Shown here piece by piece: positions 49,015 to 60,984 of a stretch of DNA of 64,000 bases. The DNA is from Podaxis mareebaensis. Taxonomy: Eukaryota > Basidiomycota > Agaricomycetes > Agaricales > Agaricaceae. The stretch lies in assembly GCA_018524725.1 (NCBI GenBank), contig JAEUWP010000364.1, forward strand, positions 35,134 through 99,133. The letters are read 5' to 3'. Each line of letters opens with the position of its first letter. Position 1 is the first letter of the stretch. The notes below the pieces were generated by a model, which worked only from the letters and a program-made list of their open reading frames with translations, ran no database searches and was not told the origin of the DNA. Made by a program: the position numbers and the translations under genes.

Positions 49015-52000
49015 ATGAGTGTGGTCGCTCGTCTTGTGCGCAGCGCTCTCCACACAAGAATTCTCCCCCGCAGAACCTTCACAACAGCTCCTACTCATTT
49101 CTTTAGATATAGACCACCTCTCGCGGCCCCGAGATGGGTAAACCCCAAGCATCCAGCGGAGGATTCCCCCGAACACGAGCGCGAACAACCGGACAACGAT
49201 GAACAGAAGCCGGAGGATGAGGAACCCCACCAGCCAGAGGAATCTTCCTCACCAGCACCATCAGCTTCTCCAGCGACACCCTCAGATTCCAAACCTCCTT
49301 CCCAACCCTCCGACTCTTCCCCACCATCAAACTCCAACCCCGGGTCTATAGCCAAACAGTCTGTGCCCGAAAACTACCCTCAGGTCTTAGCACTACCAAT
49401 AGCGCGTCGACCACTATTTCCAGGTTTCTATAAAGCTGTTGTCGTGCGCAACCCGGCTGTGGTCGCCGCTATCAAGGACATGATGAAGCGTGGGCAGCCA
49501 TACCTCGGAGCGTTCCTACTCAAGGACGAGAATACGGATAGCGACATTATTACGGATATCAACTCGGTACACCAGGTCGGCGTGTTTGCACAGATTACAA
49601 GCGTGTTTGCGGCCGCTGGACGGGACGGGGATGACAAAGAGGAAGGACTCACCGCGGTATTGTACCCACATCGACGTATCAAGATCACCGAACTCGTCAA
49701 GGCTGGTGGAACAACGGATACACCTAGTGCTAGTTCCGGGGCAGCAGACTTGCCTACTCCACCACCTACACCGGACCCGGACGTCGGCCCTATCCAAACA
49801 TCCTTCCTGCATAACCACGCGGTGTCCATCGTCAACGTGGATAACCTACAGACGCAGCCCTACAACAAGGACGACCAGTACATTCGCGCCTTTATGTCGG
49901 AAATCGTATCGGTCTTTAAAGACATCGCGCAACTCAACCCACTATTCCGTGACCAAATCACTAATTTCTCGATTAATCAAGTTGCTTCGAACGTCTTTGA
50001 TGAACCGGACAAACTCGCCGATTTTGCGGCAGCCGTTTCGACGGGCGAGGTGCAAGAGCTACAAGACGTACTCGAGAGCCTCGTCGTCGACGATCGTTTG
50101 CGCAAAGCGCTCCTGGTGCTCAAGAAAGAACTGATCAACGCGCAATTGCAGAGTAAGCTCGCACGAGATGTAGACAGCAAGATTGCGAAGCGCCAGCGTG
50201 AATATTATCTAATGGAGCAGCTGAAGGGGATCAAGAAAGAGCTTGGGATGGAGAGCGATGGGAAGGACAAGTTGATCGAGAAGTTTAGGGAGCGGGCGAA
50301 GGCGCTGAAGATGCCTGAAGGGGTGAGGAAGGTGTTTGACGAGGAATTGGCGAAGTTGCAAGGACTTGAACCTGCTGCGAGTGAGGCGAATGTGACGCGT
50401 AACTACTTGGATTGGTTGACTCAGGTATGTTCAAACAATTTCTTGTGCTTTCCCTTTCTAACTTATGTCGTAGATACCATGGGGTCAACACACGCCCGAG
50501 AATTATTCCCTCACTCATGCCAAACAAGTCCTCAACGAAGATCACTACGGGCTCACGGACGTCAAATCGCGCATACTTGAATTCCTCGCCGTCGGCAAGC
50601 TTCGTGGGACAGTTCAAGGCAAAATTATCTGCCTGGTCGGTCCGCCAGGTGTTGGCAAGACGAGTATTGGGAAGAGTATTGCGCGTGCGCTTGGACGGCA
50701 GTTTTTCAGGTTTAGTGTGGGCGGGCTGACGGACGTTGCGGAGATTAAGGGTCATAGGCGGACCTATGTTGGGTATGTAAATTTTTCTTTCCTATGACGT
50801 ATTCGAATTGCTGACGAAGGGCAGAGCGTTACCTGGAAAGATTATTCAGGCCCTCAAACGTGTTGGAACGGAGAACCCGCTGGTGCTCATTGATGAAGTT
50901 GACAAGATCGGACGAGGGATCAACGGCGATCCCGCCAGCGCATTATTGGAAATGCTTGACCCGGAGCAGAATAATAGCTTCCTTGACCATTAGTACGTCT
51001 CCCTACACTCGTTCTCATCTCGGTTTTTCATGTCGTGCTCTACAGCATGGATGTTCCTGTCGACCTTTCACGTGTTCTCTTTGTCTGCACTGCCAACAAT
51101 CTCGACACCATCCCGGCTCCTCTACTTGATCGCATGGAAGTACTCGAAGTTTCTGGATACGTGACGGAAGAGAAGGCCGCGATCGCGTCAAGATATCTGG
51201 GCCCTCAGGCGAAAGAAGCGTCAGGCCTTGGGAATGCGGACGTTGAGATTGATGATGCCGCGATCGATGTTTTGATCAAGTATTATTGTCGGGAGAGTGG
51301 GGTCAGAAATTTGAAGAAGCATATCGACAAGGTCCGTATCAAAATGTCGTTGACTGGAGAGCGACAGCATTAATGTCGATTTCGTCATAGATTTATCGCA
51401 AAGCTGCATTGAAGTTGGTCGAGGATCTCGGCGAAGAGACGTTCCCTGAGCCCAAAGAGGCCGCCGCTGCAACTGCCGCTCCTGCCTCCACACTTGTTGA
51501 CGAAGACTCTACTCCCTCTTCTGCCGCTATGGAGGAACCAACGAAAACCATCGAGTCCCAGGAACCCTTCCCTAACGAGCCTGCTCTTGAACATGCAGCT
51601 GAAGAGTCACTTGATCAACACCATGATCGAAAAGTCGTCACTACACACGAGAGGAAGCCAATGGCAATCCCGGAGAGTGTGCATGTGAGGATTACGCCCG
51701 AAAACCTGAAAGATTATGTCGGTCCGCCGGTGTACCAGAAAGATCGGATGTATGCGACCCCACCACCGCCTGGTGTTTCAACTGGACTTGGGTACCTTGG
51801 AAATGGTAGTGGAGCTGTTATGCCTGTCGAGGCTATGGTATGTTCGTGATACCTCTTCAAAGGCACCGGTAATCTGATGCGTTATGCGTTCGTTGTATAG
51901 AGCATGCCTGGTAAGGGTGGCCTCCAGCTTACAGGTAAACTCGGCGAGGTCATCCGCGAGTCGGCGCAGATAGGGTTGAGCTGGGTGAAGGCCCATGCAT

Positions 52001-52503
52001 ACGAGCTCGGGATCACGCAAAGCCCGGAGGAGCAGTTCTTGACAGATAGGGATGTGCATGTGCATATGCCCGAGGGGAGTATTGGGAAGGAGGGACCAAG
52101 CGCGGGTACGGCGTTACTGAGTGCGTTCGTGTCGCTGTTTACGAGGACGAAGATTAGTCCTGATATTGGTGAGTGTTCTACGCCAAGTCAATGGATCAAA
52201 CACTGACGTGTGTCTATTATAGCGATGACGGGAGAAATCTCACTTGTGGGTCAAGTCCTTCCTGTAGGCGGCCTGAAAGAGAAGATCCTCGCTGCGCACA
52301 GAGCAGGAATCAAGACGATCATCGCGCCTACGGCTAATCGTGCAGACGTGGAGGAGAACGTGCCGGAAAGTGTCAAGACTGGTATCAGGTTCGTGTATGT
52401 CGAAAATGTGAGGGAGGTATTGGAGGAGATATTTGGAGAGCGTGAGGCAGGCCAGGAGGGGGAGCGGATAAGGAAAGCTTGGGCAGAGCGATGGAGCCAG
52501 TGA
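49015..52503 (+). CDS. PIM1: mitochondrial Lon protease (ATP-dependent, S16)
   Basis: Matrix AAA+ protease that degrades damaged and regulatory mitochondrial proteins. Exons 49015-50424, 50474-50772, 50825-50992, 51046-51331, 51391-51837, 51901-52168 and 52223-52503 give 1052 residues. The start [20 protein letters not shown] is an Arg-rich amphipathic presequence, followed by an acidic/Pro/Ser linker (about 45-115). An upstream in-frame ATG at 48946 would bury the presequence and is less likely. The substrate-binding domain starts [14 protein letters not shown]. The ATPase shows Walker A GPPGVGKT (526-533) and Walker [10 protein letters not shown]. The protease domain carries [12 protein letters not shown] (Ser937) and LPVGGLKEK (Lys980), with the 43-residue Ser-Lys spacing of Lon. 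A low-complexity insert (51430-51660) rich in Glu, Ala and Ser separates the ATPase from the protease, as in fungal mitochondrial Lon. Confidence 0.96.
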
Positions 52504-53293
52504 TGTACTTCGGTGTCGACATGCTGCTACTTGCTTTGTTGGGCTCCAGGGACATTAGGTCGTTTAGTGGTTGTTTGGGAGGGTGCCATGCGTGAGCGTA
52601 GGGTGAACAAATGAGCCGTGTAACGAAATGGTCGTTAGTGTTCATCTCGCTTCCATGTTGGAATTGTCCTGGGGACCTCGGCATAGATGTATTTGTCCCC
52701 TGTGATATTCTCCCTTTTGGTGATATCTGCCATTTTGAGAATTGGTAGATGATATAGATTGGTGTATGTAGTGATTTTATCTCTCTTTAACACAAGGTTG
52801 TCCCTTGTTTCCTTAGCTCAGTTTAATACTAGACTATCCACTCATTAACACATATAAAACAATAGGTATGTAGTTGAATCAGATTGTTAACATCAGGTTA
52901 GCACTAGGATCATGACTCATTACCACAGAGTGTTGCTAGAGCTGTTCTCATGTTCTCGGTATTCCCCCTCCCCTACCCATTAACACGTGCACTCCTTACT
53001 GACAGAGTAGACTGTCCCGCCCACCTTGAAAGGTGAGAACACACCAGCCCCCGACTGCTACAATGTGCACAAGTGAGCTGAAGGCTTATGGGGTATGCCA
53101 CACCTGTCAACAGCCATTTCATGTCCACTCAACCCAACATTGATCACAGAACTGGAGCTGAGAAGGTAAATCAGGGAACAATTGGGGGCCTGCCTGGTGC
53201 ATAACCCTCACATTAGTCTCCAAACATGCATATACATTAACAATGGATGTGTAGACACATGCTGTTAGGATGGTCCTTATCATTGGTCACCTA
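52504..53293. other. Lon 3' region passing into repeat DNA
   Basis: The first about 280 bases are the probable Lon 3' untranslated region. From about 52.8 kb the sequence becomes AT-rich and increasingly CpG-poor, like the transposons that follow. It may be part of an older element into which the Tc1 element inserted, but I cannot identify it. Confidence 0.5.
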
Positions 53294-53502
53294 CAGTGAG
53301 CAACAAAACTGTTCCAATGTTTAGAACTTTTGGAAAGAAATTAATATTTCTCTAGATCAGCTAAAGCAGTTTCTCTGAAAATATTTATATACTTAGCCTA
53401 TTATGTCACCATTGATGCCATCAAGTATAATGACATAACTCTTCTAGTTCCATTTAATATGCATTAATTAATTAATACTACTCATTGGAACAGTTTTGTT
53501 GC
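53294..53502 (+). repeat. left terminal inverted repeat of the Tc1-like element
   Basis: About 209 bp, imperfectly matching the reverse complement of 60985-61183. Its outer end holds GCAACAAAACTGTTCCAATG (53300-53319) and its inner end an exact inverted copy (53483-53502). Confidence 0.85.
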
Positions 53503-54326
53503 AGACTATGAAGCAGGAAAAGATAAACAGTTCATGTGACTTTGTTGATTGCATTCAACAAGATTATTTAACTAATCACTCCTCCTGTATTTATAGACCT
53601 GATGACAAGCATTTTCCATCAGGTCTTACCCCTTCTGTGTATTATGTACTCTCTCTCCTCCTCTACTAAGGCTACTATCCTCTCTATACTTTTTGATGAC
53701 AAAATATATGCTCAGATCCATGCTACTACTGGTGTTTCCAAGTCCTCTATCTCCAGGCTGTGCTCTCAGCACTTTCCCACACTTTCCTACAACCCTGGAG
53801 GCCATCCTCAGAAACTCACTCCTGCCAATATTAGACATGCCCTTCATCTCATTGGCTCTGGCAAGGCTGATACTGCCCAGGATGTGACTGAGTCACTAAG
53901 TAGGGTGAATAGGATATTAGTCCCATCTCAGACTGTCAGAAGACACTTGAAGAAGGCAGGTCTCAAAGCTGTAGTAAAGAAGAAAAAGCCTTTCCTTAGT
54001 GCTAGGCATAGGAGGGAAAGAATGGACTTTGCTTTAGTACACCAGCATTGGACCCTGGAGGACTGGAAGAAGGTTATATGGTCTGATGAGACTAAGATCA
54101 ATAGGTTGGGGTCAGATGGTAGGAAGCAGAATGGAAAAGGCCAGGAGAGGGCCTTAGTGATAGGCTGATAGAGGGAATAGCCAAGTTTGGAGGAGGATCA
54201 CTCATGATTTGGAGCTGCATATTGTGGGATGGAACTAGGTTTGCAACCAAGATTGATGGGAAAATGGATGATAACCTCTATGTGAACATTCTGGAAGATG
54301 AACTTGGGAGGACTGGAGTGGCATGG

Positions 54327-54586
54327 TGTTATGGTCTCAGCTATATTTAGTATGCACTTACTCAGCACACCATTTCATCCTGTGTTTCAACCCCTTGTCA
54401 CACTTTGCCTTACTCATCCACTGACTTACCCCCTTGTTTCATCTATTCTTAGCTACTCCCTCCATAGTATATAAACCCTAGGTAGAGCACCTGTATTCCT
54501 TACACTTTACCAACTAGTTCTTTCCCCTTTGCTCATCCTCAAGTCTTTGCCTAGTTGCAACCTGAGTTCATACAAAGGTCGTAATA
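54327..54586 (+). repeat. 5' LTR (260 bp)
   Basis: Starts TGTTATGGTCTCAGC and ends GGTCGTAATA. It contains a TATA box (GTATATAAACCC, around 54467) that would drive the element. It differs from the 3' LTR at six positions, all transitions, including the last dinucleotide, which is TA instead of CA. Confidence 0.95.
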
Positions 54587-54621
54587 TTTGGTAAAGCATC
54601 ACCAACTCACCTTGCAACAAG

Positions 54622-54745
54622 GAAGGCCCAACTAGGGGCATATAATGAGGTGCAACCAGGTGCGTATATCAAGGCACAACCAGATGCATATATCAAGGTG
54701 CAACCAGGTGCATATATCAAGGTGCAACCAGGTGTGACAGCAGTG
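54622..54745 (+). repeat. 24-bp minisatellite in the retroelement leader
   Basis: Three near-perfect 24-bp units start at 54648, 54672 and 54696 (core GGTGCAACCAGGTGCATATA), with degenerate units on both sides. It lies between the 5' LTR and gag, where the packaging signal would be. Confidence 0.85.
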
Positions 54746-54848
54746 CTCAACTAGGAGCAAGGCTCAGTGTATGAGCAGAAGCAATATTTGGAACAGTTGA
54801 GAAGGAACACTAGCACCATACAGCCTAGGACAAACCAGAGAGCCATCA

Positions 54849-55770
54849 GTGGCAGAGTTTTCAGATGTTACAGAAAAACCTGCAGACAAAGAACAACCAG
54901 AAGAATCAACAGACAAAGAAGAACCAGGAGAACCTGCAGACAAAGAGGAACTAGAACCAGCAGATGAAGAAGACATTGATATCGACATGGCTGAAGAAAC
55001 AGCAACAACTCAGCAGGCAGGAGGGAAATCATTGGTCCCAGATCCAGGATTCTTTGATGGAAACAGAAGCCAGTTTGATGACTGGTGGAGGTCGATGACA
55101 TTTTTCTTGAAGTTCAACAAGATCAATGATGCTGACAGAAGGGCAGTAGCAGTACTCTCTTGGATGAGAGGAGGAACCACAGGACAATTCACAAGCATGA
55201 AGCTCAACCAAATGGAGAACAGTGATGACACACTCATGTGGGACACATTCTGAAAGGAAATAGAGGCAACATTCAGAAATGAAGGACATCAAAGTGATGC
55301 AGAATGGAGAATTGAGACATACCGACAGAACAACAAACACATGGCAGACTTCCTCATTGAATTCAACATATTAAAGATGAGATCCAAGACAGATGACAAA
55401 CATGCCATATTCCTACTCAAGAAGAACACACTCAGACATTATCAAGACCATATTAGGATTCCCAATCAAAGCCATGCCTGAAACCTACAAGCAATGGAAG
55501 GAAACCATCCTGAACATTGGCTTGGGATATGAAGCTGTGGAAACCTGCACCAGACACATAGGAACTGGCATTACATATGGAGGAATGGGTCAACCAATGG
55601 AGATAGGAAGACAAATGATGCCCAACAGCAAGGCACCACCCCAGTGCTTCAAATGCAATGTTATAGGGCATATCACCCAAGACTGCAAGAAGCTGGGAGG
55701 AAGAAGGTGCTTCAACTGTGGCAAAGAGGGGCACATCTCCAGGAACTGCAGAGCACCCAAGAGGGCATGA
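54849..55770 (+). pseudogene. gag-like protein with two CCHC zinc knuckles, disrupted
   Basis: Capsid/nucleocapsid protein of the retroelement. The first frame (54849-55253) begins with repeated acidic EEPGEPADKEE-type segments, then a retro-gag core with FDGNRSQFDDWWRSM. A TGA stops it at 55251-55253; the same frame continues to about 55430, where a frameshift moves coding to the frame that ends at 55770. The tail has two knuckles, CFKCNVIGHITQDC and CFNCGKEGHISRNC, which bind the RNA genome. The true start may lie upstream. Confidence 0.85.
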
Positions 55771-55934
55771 ATCAGGAGCATGGAAGAGGAACAGGAAAGT
55801 GAAGAAGGACCAGAGCAGCAGGGTTTTTCCAAAGGCTCAGAGTGAGTGCAAACTCTTGAGCTGCTGTATTTAAAGCTTCTTCTAGACAATCATACACAAT
55901 TCCCCAGAGAAGAAGTGGATTGTGAGAACTCTTT

Positions 55935-58900
55935 GTGAAACCAAAGGTTCAAACACCCAGAAACAAGCAATGGAGACCAATGACACTGGTCGATTCTGTA
56001 TGCACACACACTTGCATTGCCAAGAAAGCAGTTGAAGAACAAGAGATACCAACAAAGAAATTGGAGAAACCATTCGAAGTATACAATGCCGACAGAACTT
56101 GCAACAAGGGACAAAATATCATGGAATACATGGAATTAGAAATGGACGTCAACAGATACAAGGAACAACTGGCAGCAGTTGTCTCACACATTGACTCAGC
56201 AGACATATTCTTGGGACATGACTGGCTAGCACAACACAACCCTGAGGTCAACTGGAACAACAGACAAATCAGATTCACAAGATGCCCACCAGAATGCAAA
56301 ATCGAACACGAGACCATCGATATACCAAGGCTAAGAAGGAACAACACACAGGAAGAAAAAGTACCAGACAAAATGAAAGAAGCTGATTTACCAAAGTACA
56401 TCTGAGACTACATACACCTGTTTAACAAACAGAACTTTGACAAACTACCAGACCACACAGAATGGGACCATGAGATCAACCTTACCAAGGAAAGCCCATG
56501 AGAACTACCAGCCAAGGTATACCCCATGACAGTCAAGAAGAAGGACAAACTCCACAAATTTATTGAAGAAAACCTCACATCAGGATGAATCTGACCATCA
56601 AAATCCCCCTATGTGTCACCATGCTTCTTCATCCCAAAGAAGGACAGATCTAAATGATTGGTACAAGACTATCAGAAACTCAATAGTGTCACAGTCAAGG
56701 ACAAAACACTACTACCATTAATTGGAGAAATCATCAACAAGCTAAAGGATGCCAAGTACTTCAACAAGCTGGACATCATTTGGGGATACAACAACATGCA
56801 CATCAAAGAAGGGGACGAGTGGAAAGCAGCATTCCTGACAAATGAGGGACTATTCGAACCTACTGTCATGTTTTTTGGTCTATGCAACTCCCCAGGCACA
56901 TTCTAAAGAATGATGAACACAGTCTTTCAAGAACTACTACAGGAAGGAGTGTTGGTTAACTACATGGACAACTTTGTCATCCCAGGCAGAATGCAATGAG
57001 AACTCAAAGAATGAACAATATGATTCCTGAAGATAGCCAACAAGCACAAGCTATACTTCAAATAGTCCAAATGTGTATTCAACACAAGAGAAGTACCAAT
57101 ATTAGGAATGGTAGTAGGAGATGGGAAGGTCAAAATGGGGGAAGAGAAAGTCGCAGCAGTCAGAAACTGGCCCACCCCAACCACAGTCAAGGACATTGAG
57201 AGCTTCCTAGGCTTTGCAAACTTCTACCAACAATTCATCAAGAATTTCAGTGACATTGCAGGACCACTACATAAACTGAAGGGAGGTCAACCATGGGAAT
57301 GGGGAGAAACTCAGCAAAATGCATTTGAAGAACTAAAACAATGTATAATGGAAGAACCAGTACTAGCACTCCCACAAGACAACGGGAAATTCAGAGTGGA
57401 AGTTGACACATCAAAATATGCCATTGGAGGAGTCCTATCACAAGAGCAGGGAGGGAAATGGCACCCCATTGCATTCCTATCCAGAACACTATCACTGGCA
57501 GAATACAACTACGAGATATACAACAGAGAGCTCCTTGCAATTGTCAAAGCACTAAAGGCATGGAGACAGTATCTGCTTGAAGCAAGAGAACCATTCGAAG
57601 TCTAGATGGATCACAAGAACCTGGAATACTTCTGATCCCCATGATGAATAAATGCAAGGCAAATGCGATGGCACCTGAAACTACAAGAATACAACTTCAC
57701 ACTAAAACATATACCAGGAAAGACGAACACCAAAGCTGACATCCTATCATGGATCATGCACTTCAACAAAATCGAAGAAGACAAGGAGGTCACAATACTC
57801 AAAGATGTACTATTCCAATGATGATTCCACCAAGAAGAAACAATCACAGAAGAAGTCATCCTGGGAAAAGGATTATTCAAAGTAAAAGGAGACAAGGAAG
57901 TACTGAAGGACATCAAGGGAGGAAGGAGAGAAGTGATAGTGGACAAATGGCTAAAGAAAGAGCCTGAACAAACATGGGAACAAGAAGGAATCACATATCA
58001 AGATGGCAAGATCTATGTACTGAACCATAAGGGTATACAAAGCAAGATCATGGAAAGATACCATGACCCACCTGATATCAGACACCCCAGATCCAACAGG
58101 ATGATGGAGCTTATCAAGTGGATATACTACTGGCCAGCAATGAAAGCCAACATCAAGACCTATGTACAGGGATGTGACAGCTGTCAAAGAAACAAAGCAA
58201 TCCAGCAAAAGAAAGCAGCCCCACTACATCCCCTTGAAATGCCTGAGGAACCATGGCACAAAATCAGCATTGACATGATCAGACCACTCCCAGAGTCAAA
58301 TGGAGCAGATGCAATCCTAGTCATTATAGACAGGTTCACCAAAATAATCTGACTAATTGCAATGAACACCAACCTCGACTCCATGGGATTAGTGAAAATA
58401 TACTGAGACCACATCTGGAAACTCCATGGTGTTCCACAGAAGATCATCAGTGATAGAGGACCACAGTTCACATCGACATTCATAAAGAACCTATGCAAAG
58501 CAACAGGGACAAAACAAGGATTGTCAACAGCCTATCACCCCCAAACAGATGGACAAACAGAACAGGTCAACCAGGAAGTTGAAACCTTCCTACAAGCATA
58601 CATTGACTATACCCAAGATGACTGGATGGATTGGCTGTCCACAGCTGAATTCCAATATAATGACAAAACTCACAGCAGCACAGGAGAAACCCCATTCTTC
58701 CTCAACTACGGATGACATCCTTGGAAAGGAGATCTCACTATAGAGTTGCCAACACTGTCCATCACAGAACTTCTCAAGAAACTTACAGCATGCCAAGCTC
58801 AAGCCAGAGAGCTATTAGAAAGCAAGAGACAAGCCATGACAAAGCACTACAACAAAAGGAGAACAACAAGCAGGGATTACAAAGAAGGGACTCAGGTGTG

Positions 58901-59342
58901 GCTTGAAGGAACAAACATAATGACAAATTGGCTGACAAAGAAACTTGACCACAAGTGCTATGAACCCTTCAAGATACTCAAGAAAGTAGGACCAGGGGCA
59001 TACCAATTGGAGCTACCAGGAGGATGGGTCATCCATAATGTATTCAACAAGGCATTACTAACACTATACCAACCACTGAAGTTTGTGAATCAGCAAGCCA
59101 AACCACCACTGCAACTGGAGCTCATTAATGGAGAAGAGGAATATGAGGTAGAGGAAATCTGAGGACATCACAAGAAAGGCTGAGGAATACAGTACCTCAT
59201 ACACTGGAAAGGGTACAGCAATGAGCATGACACATGGATAGCTGAATCAGCACTCAAGAATGCTCAGGAGGTGTTACAGGATTATCTCCAAAGGTTTCCC
59301 AGAGCAAAACCTATAAAGAGGGGGGGTAATCAATGGTTATAG
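55935..59342 (+). pseudogene. pol polyprotein: protease, RT, RNase H, integrase, chromodomain, with many stops
   Basis: One continuous frame apart from about twenty stop codons. The protease region reads LVDSVCTHTCIA and later IFLGHDWL. Reverse transcriptase segments include SPYVSPCFFIPKKD, KLDIIWGYNN and FFGLCNSPGTF. The catalytic box reads YMDN rather than YMDD (56960s). RNase H shows VEVDTSKYAIGGVLSQ. Integrase shows a zinc-type start followed by CDSCQRNKA, SIDMIRPLP, IISDRGPQFTS and YHPQTDGQTEQVNQ. The end carries a GAYQLELP module and a chromodomain (EYEVEEI, IQYLIHWKGY, DTWIAESAL), which would guide integration to heterochromatin. Most stops are TGA at places where Arg or Trp is expected. 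The frame closes at 59340. Confidence 0.92.
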
Positions 59343-59376
59343 CATCACAACACCCCAAGCAAATTCAAATGCAGAC

Positions 59377-60321
59377 ATGGACACAGACCAAAGCACCCAG
59401 ACCTTTGTCCCTACCACTCCCCCTACTGACACCCTCATCACTGACATTGAGCAGCAACTAACAAACAATAACCCAACCAAGCAATTTGAAGAACACATAC
59501 AACTAGCACAAGACATTGTCTGCCTCTGATGAGTGTACAATGACATATGAGAGGCTGTCCAGTTATTTGCCAAAGCAGTCCAAGCAACTATCCCACAAGT
59601 TTACAACTCAGCCAAGGGATTGGGACGAACCACCCAGATGAACCAGCACATCCACATCATCCTCCACAATGCCAACAAATACCTCATATCTGACACAAGC
59701 AATCGATTCACTAGCATCCTAGTCATGGTAGCAGAGCAACTCTCCAAGCTGGGTATAACCAATGATGAAGAAAAGGAGAACCTCATATCCTGCCTTGTAG
59801 CACTCACCCAAGGGAAAGACCCCTTCCCTCATGAATACCCAACTCCATGACCTGCACCACAACACTACCCCTTGACCAACCCAGAGTCAGATGAAGAAAC
59901 CCCCACCATCAAAGAAGAGGTTATACACCTCATCAAATTCCTCACCCCTGAATGCACAGGCCCCACCAAAGTTGAGAAGTGCGAGCCCCTGGTACCATTC
60001 AAGACATTGAAGAAAGATGGTGAGAAAGACAAAGAATACTGGAAGAAAGTGTTACAGGTCCTAATCAAAGATCACAGCAACACTGGTGCCACCTATCACA
60101 ACAACATGATCCCTATGTACAGTGGAGGACCTGACCATGCACCATTCTTCATTGCCTGGAAGAAAGCCACAAACCAATTCTTCATCAGTCCCAACAAGAA
60201 GGACATTGCCTGCTACATCACTCACTGACTACAAGAACCCCCAACATTTGAAGAAGCTCAGAATTTCCTCACACATTTCACCTTTCCAGTATGCTGTAAC
60301 TTACATGGACCTTTACATTAG
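59377..60321 (+). pseudogene. extra reading frame downstream of the chromodomain, unknown function
   Basis: A single frame of about 315 codons between pol and the 3' LTR, in a different frame from pol. It has five TGA stops but no frameshift, and ends with TAG at 60319-60321. It begins MDTDQSTQTFVPTTPP and includes NQHIHIILHNANKYLISD and YWKKVLQVLIKDHSNTGA. I recognise no domain: no signal peptide, transmembrane helix or zinc motif. The persistent single frame argues that it once coded for protein. It may have started further upstream. Confidence 0.6.
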
Positions 60322-60356
60322 TTTCATGTGGTCATGATACCTTAGGAGGAGGGTGA

Positions 60357-60616
60357 TGTTACAGTCTCAGCTATATTTAGTATGCACTTACTCAGCACAC
60401 TGTTTCATCCTGTGTTTCAACCCCTTGTCACACTTTGCCTTACTCATCCACTGACTTACCCCCTTGTTTCATCTATTCTTAACTACTCCCTCCATAGTAT
60501 ATAAACCCTAGGTAGAGCACCTGTATTCCTTACACTTTACCAACTAGTTCTTTCCCCTTTGCTCATCCTCAAGTCTTTGCCTAGTTGCAACCTGAGTTCA
60601 TACAAAGGTCGTAACA
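60357..60616 (+). repeat. 3' LTR (260 bp)
   Basis: Starts TGTTACAGTCTCAGC and ends GGTCGTAACA, giving the expected TG...CA ends with a TGTTA/TAACA inverted pair. It is directly followed by the target duplication CATGG. Confidence 0.95.
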
Positions 60617-60984
60617 CATGGGCTGGAGAAGGATGAAATGATTTTTCAACAGGATAATAACCCCAAGTACAAGAGCAAAAAAGCTACAGCCTGGTTTCAG
60701 GAAAACCAATTCAAGGTTCTTTCATGGCCAGCACAGTCTCTATACCTCAATCCCATTGAACACTTATAGAATTACCTCAAGAAAAAACTAGGAAAGTACG
60801 AATCTCCATCCAGGAGAATAAATAAACTGTGGGAGAGGGTGTAGGACCAGTGGAATGACATACTAGCTTCTGAGTGTCAGAGGTTGATTAAAAGTATGCC
60901 TAGGGGGATAGAGGCAGTGATAAGGGCTAATGGAAGATACACCAAGTACTAGTTATACCCTTGTATGTATATACTGGAACATTG

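Larger units (their letters stand above)
54327..60616 (+). mobile_element. Ty3/gypsy LTR retrotransposon with chromodomain (chromovirus), degenerate
   Basis: A 6.3-kb element bounded by two 260-bp LTRs and flanked by the 5-bp duplication CATGG (54322-54326 and 60617-60621). Internal order is gag with zinc knuckles, protease, reverse transcriptase, RNase H, integrase and chromodomain, then an extra reading frame. This is the Ty3/gypsy order with the chromovirus C-terminus. A purine-rich tract (AGGAGGAGGGTGA) sits directly before the 3' LTR as the plus-strand primer site. It sits inside the Tc1 transposase gene in the same orientation. It cannot make functional proteins because of many stop codons and a gag frameshift. 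Confidence 0.94.
53602..60952 (+). pseudogene. Tc1-like transposase, frameshifted and interrupted
   Basis: Cut-and-paste transposase in two pieces, 53602-54326 and 60622-60952. The first part has helix-turn-helix regions (IHATTGVSKSSISRLC and QTVRRHLKKAGLKA) and the first catalytic Asp in VIWSDETKINRLGSDGR. Just after that, near 54120-54165, a frameshift leads to an early stop, and the frame resumes with KFGGGSLMIW. The second part has the second Asp in FQQDNNPKYKSK and the Glu in LNPIEHL with 34 residues between them (D34E). It ends at TKY with a stop at 60950. Further stops (after NPIEHL and within the tail) confirm decay. No host function is expected. Confidence 0.9.
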
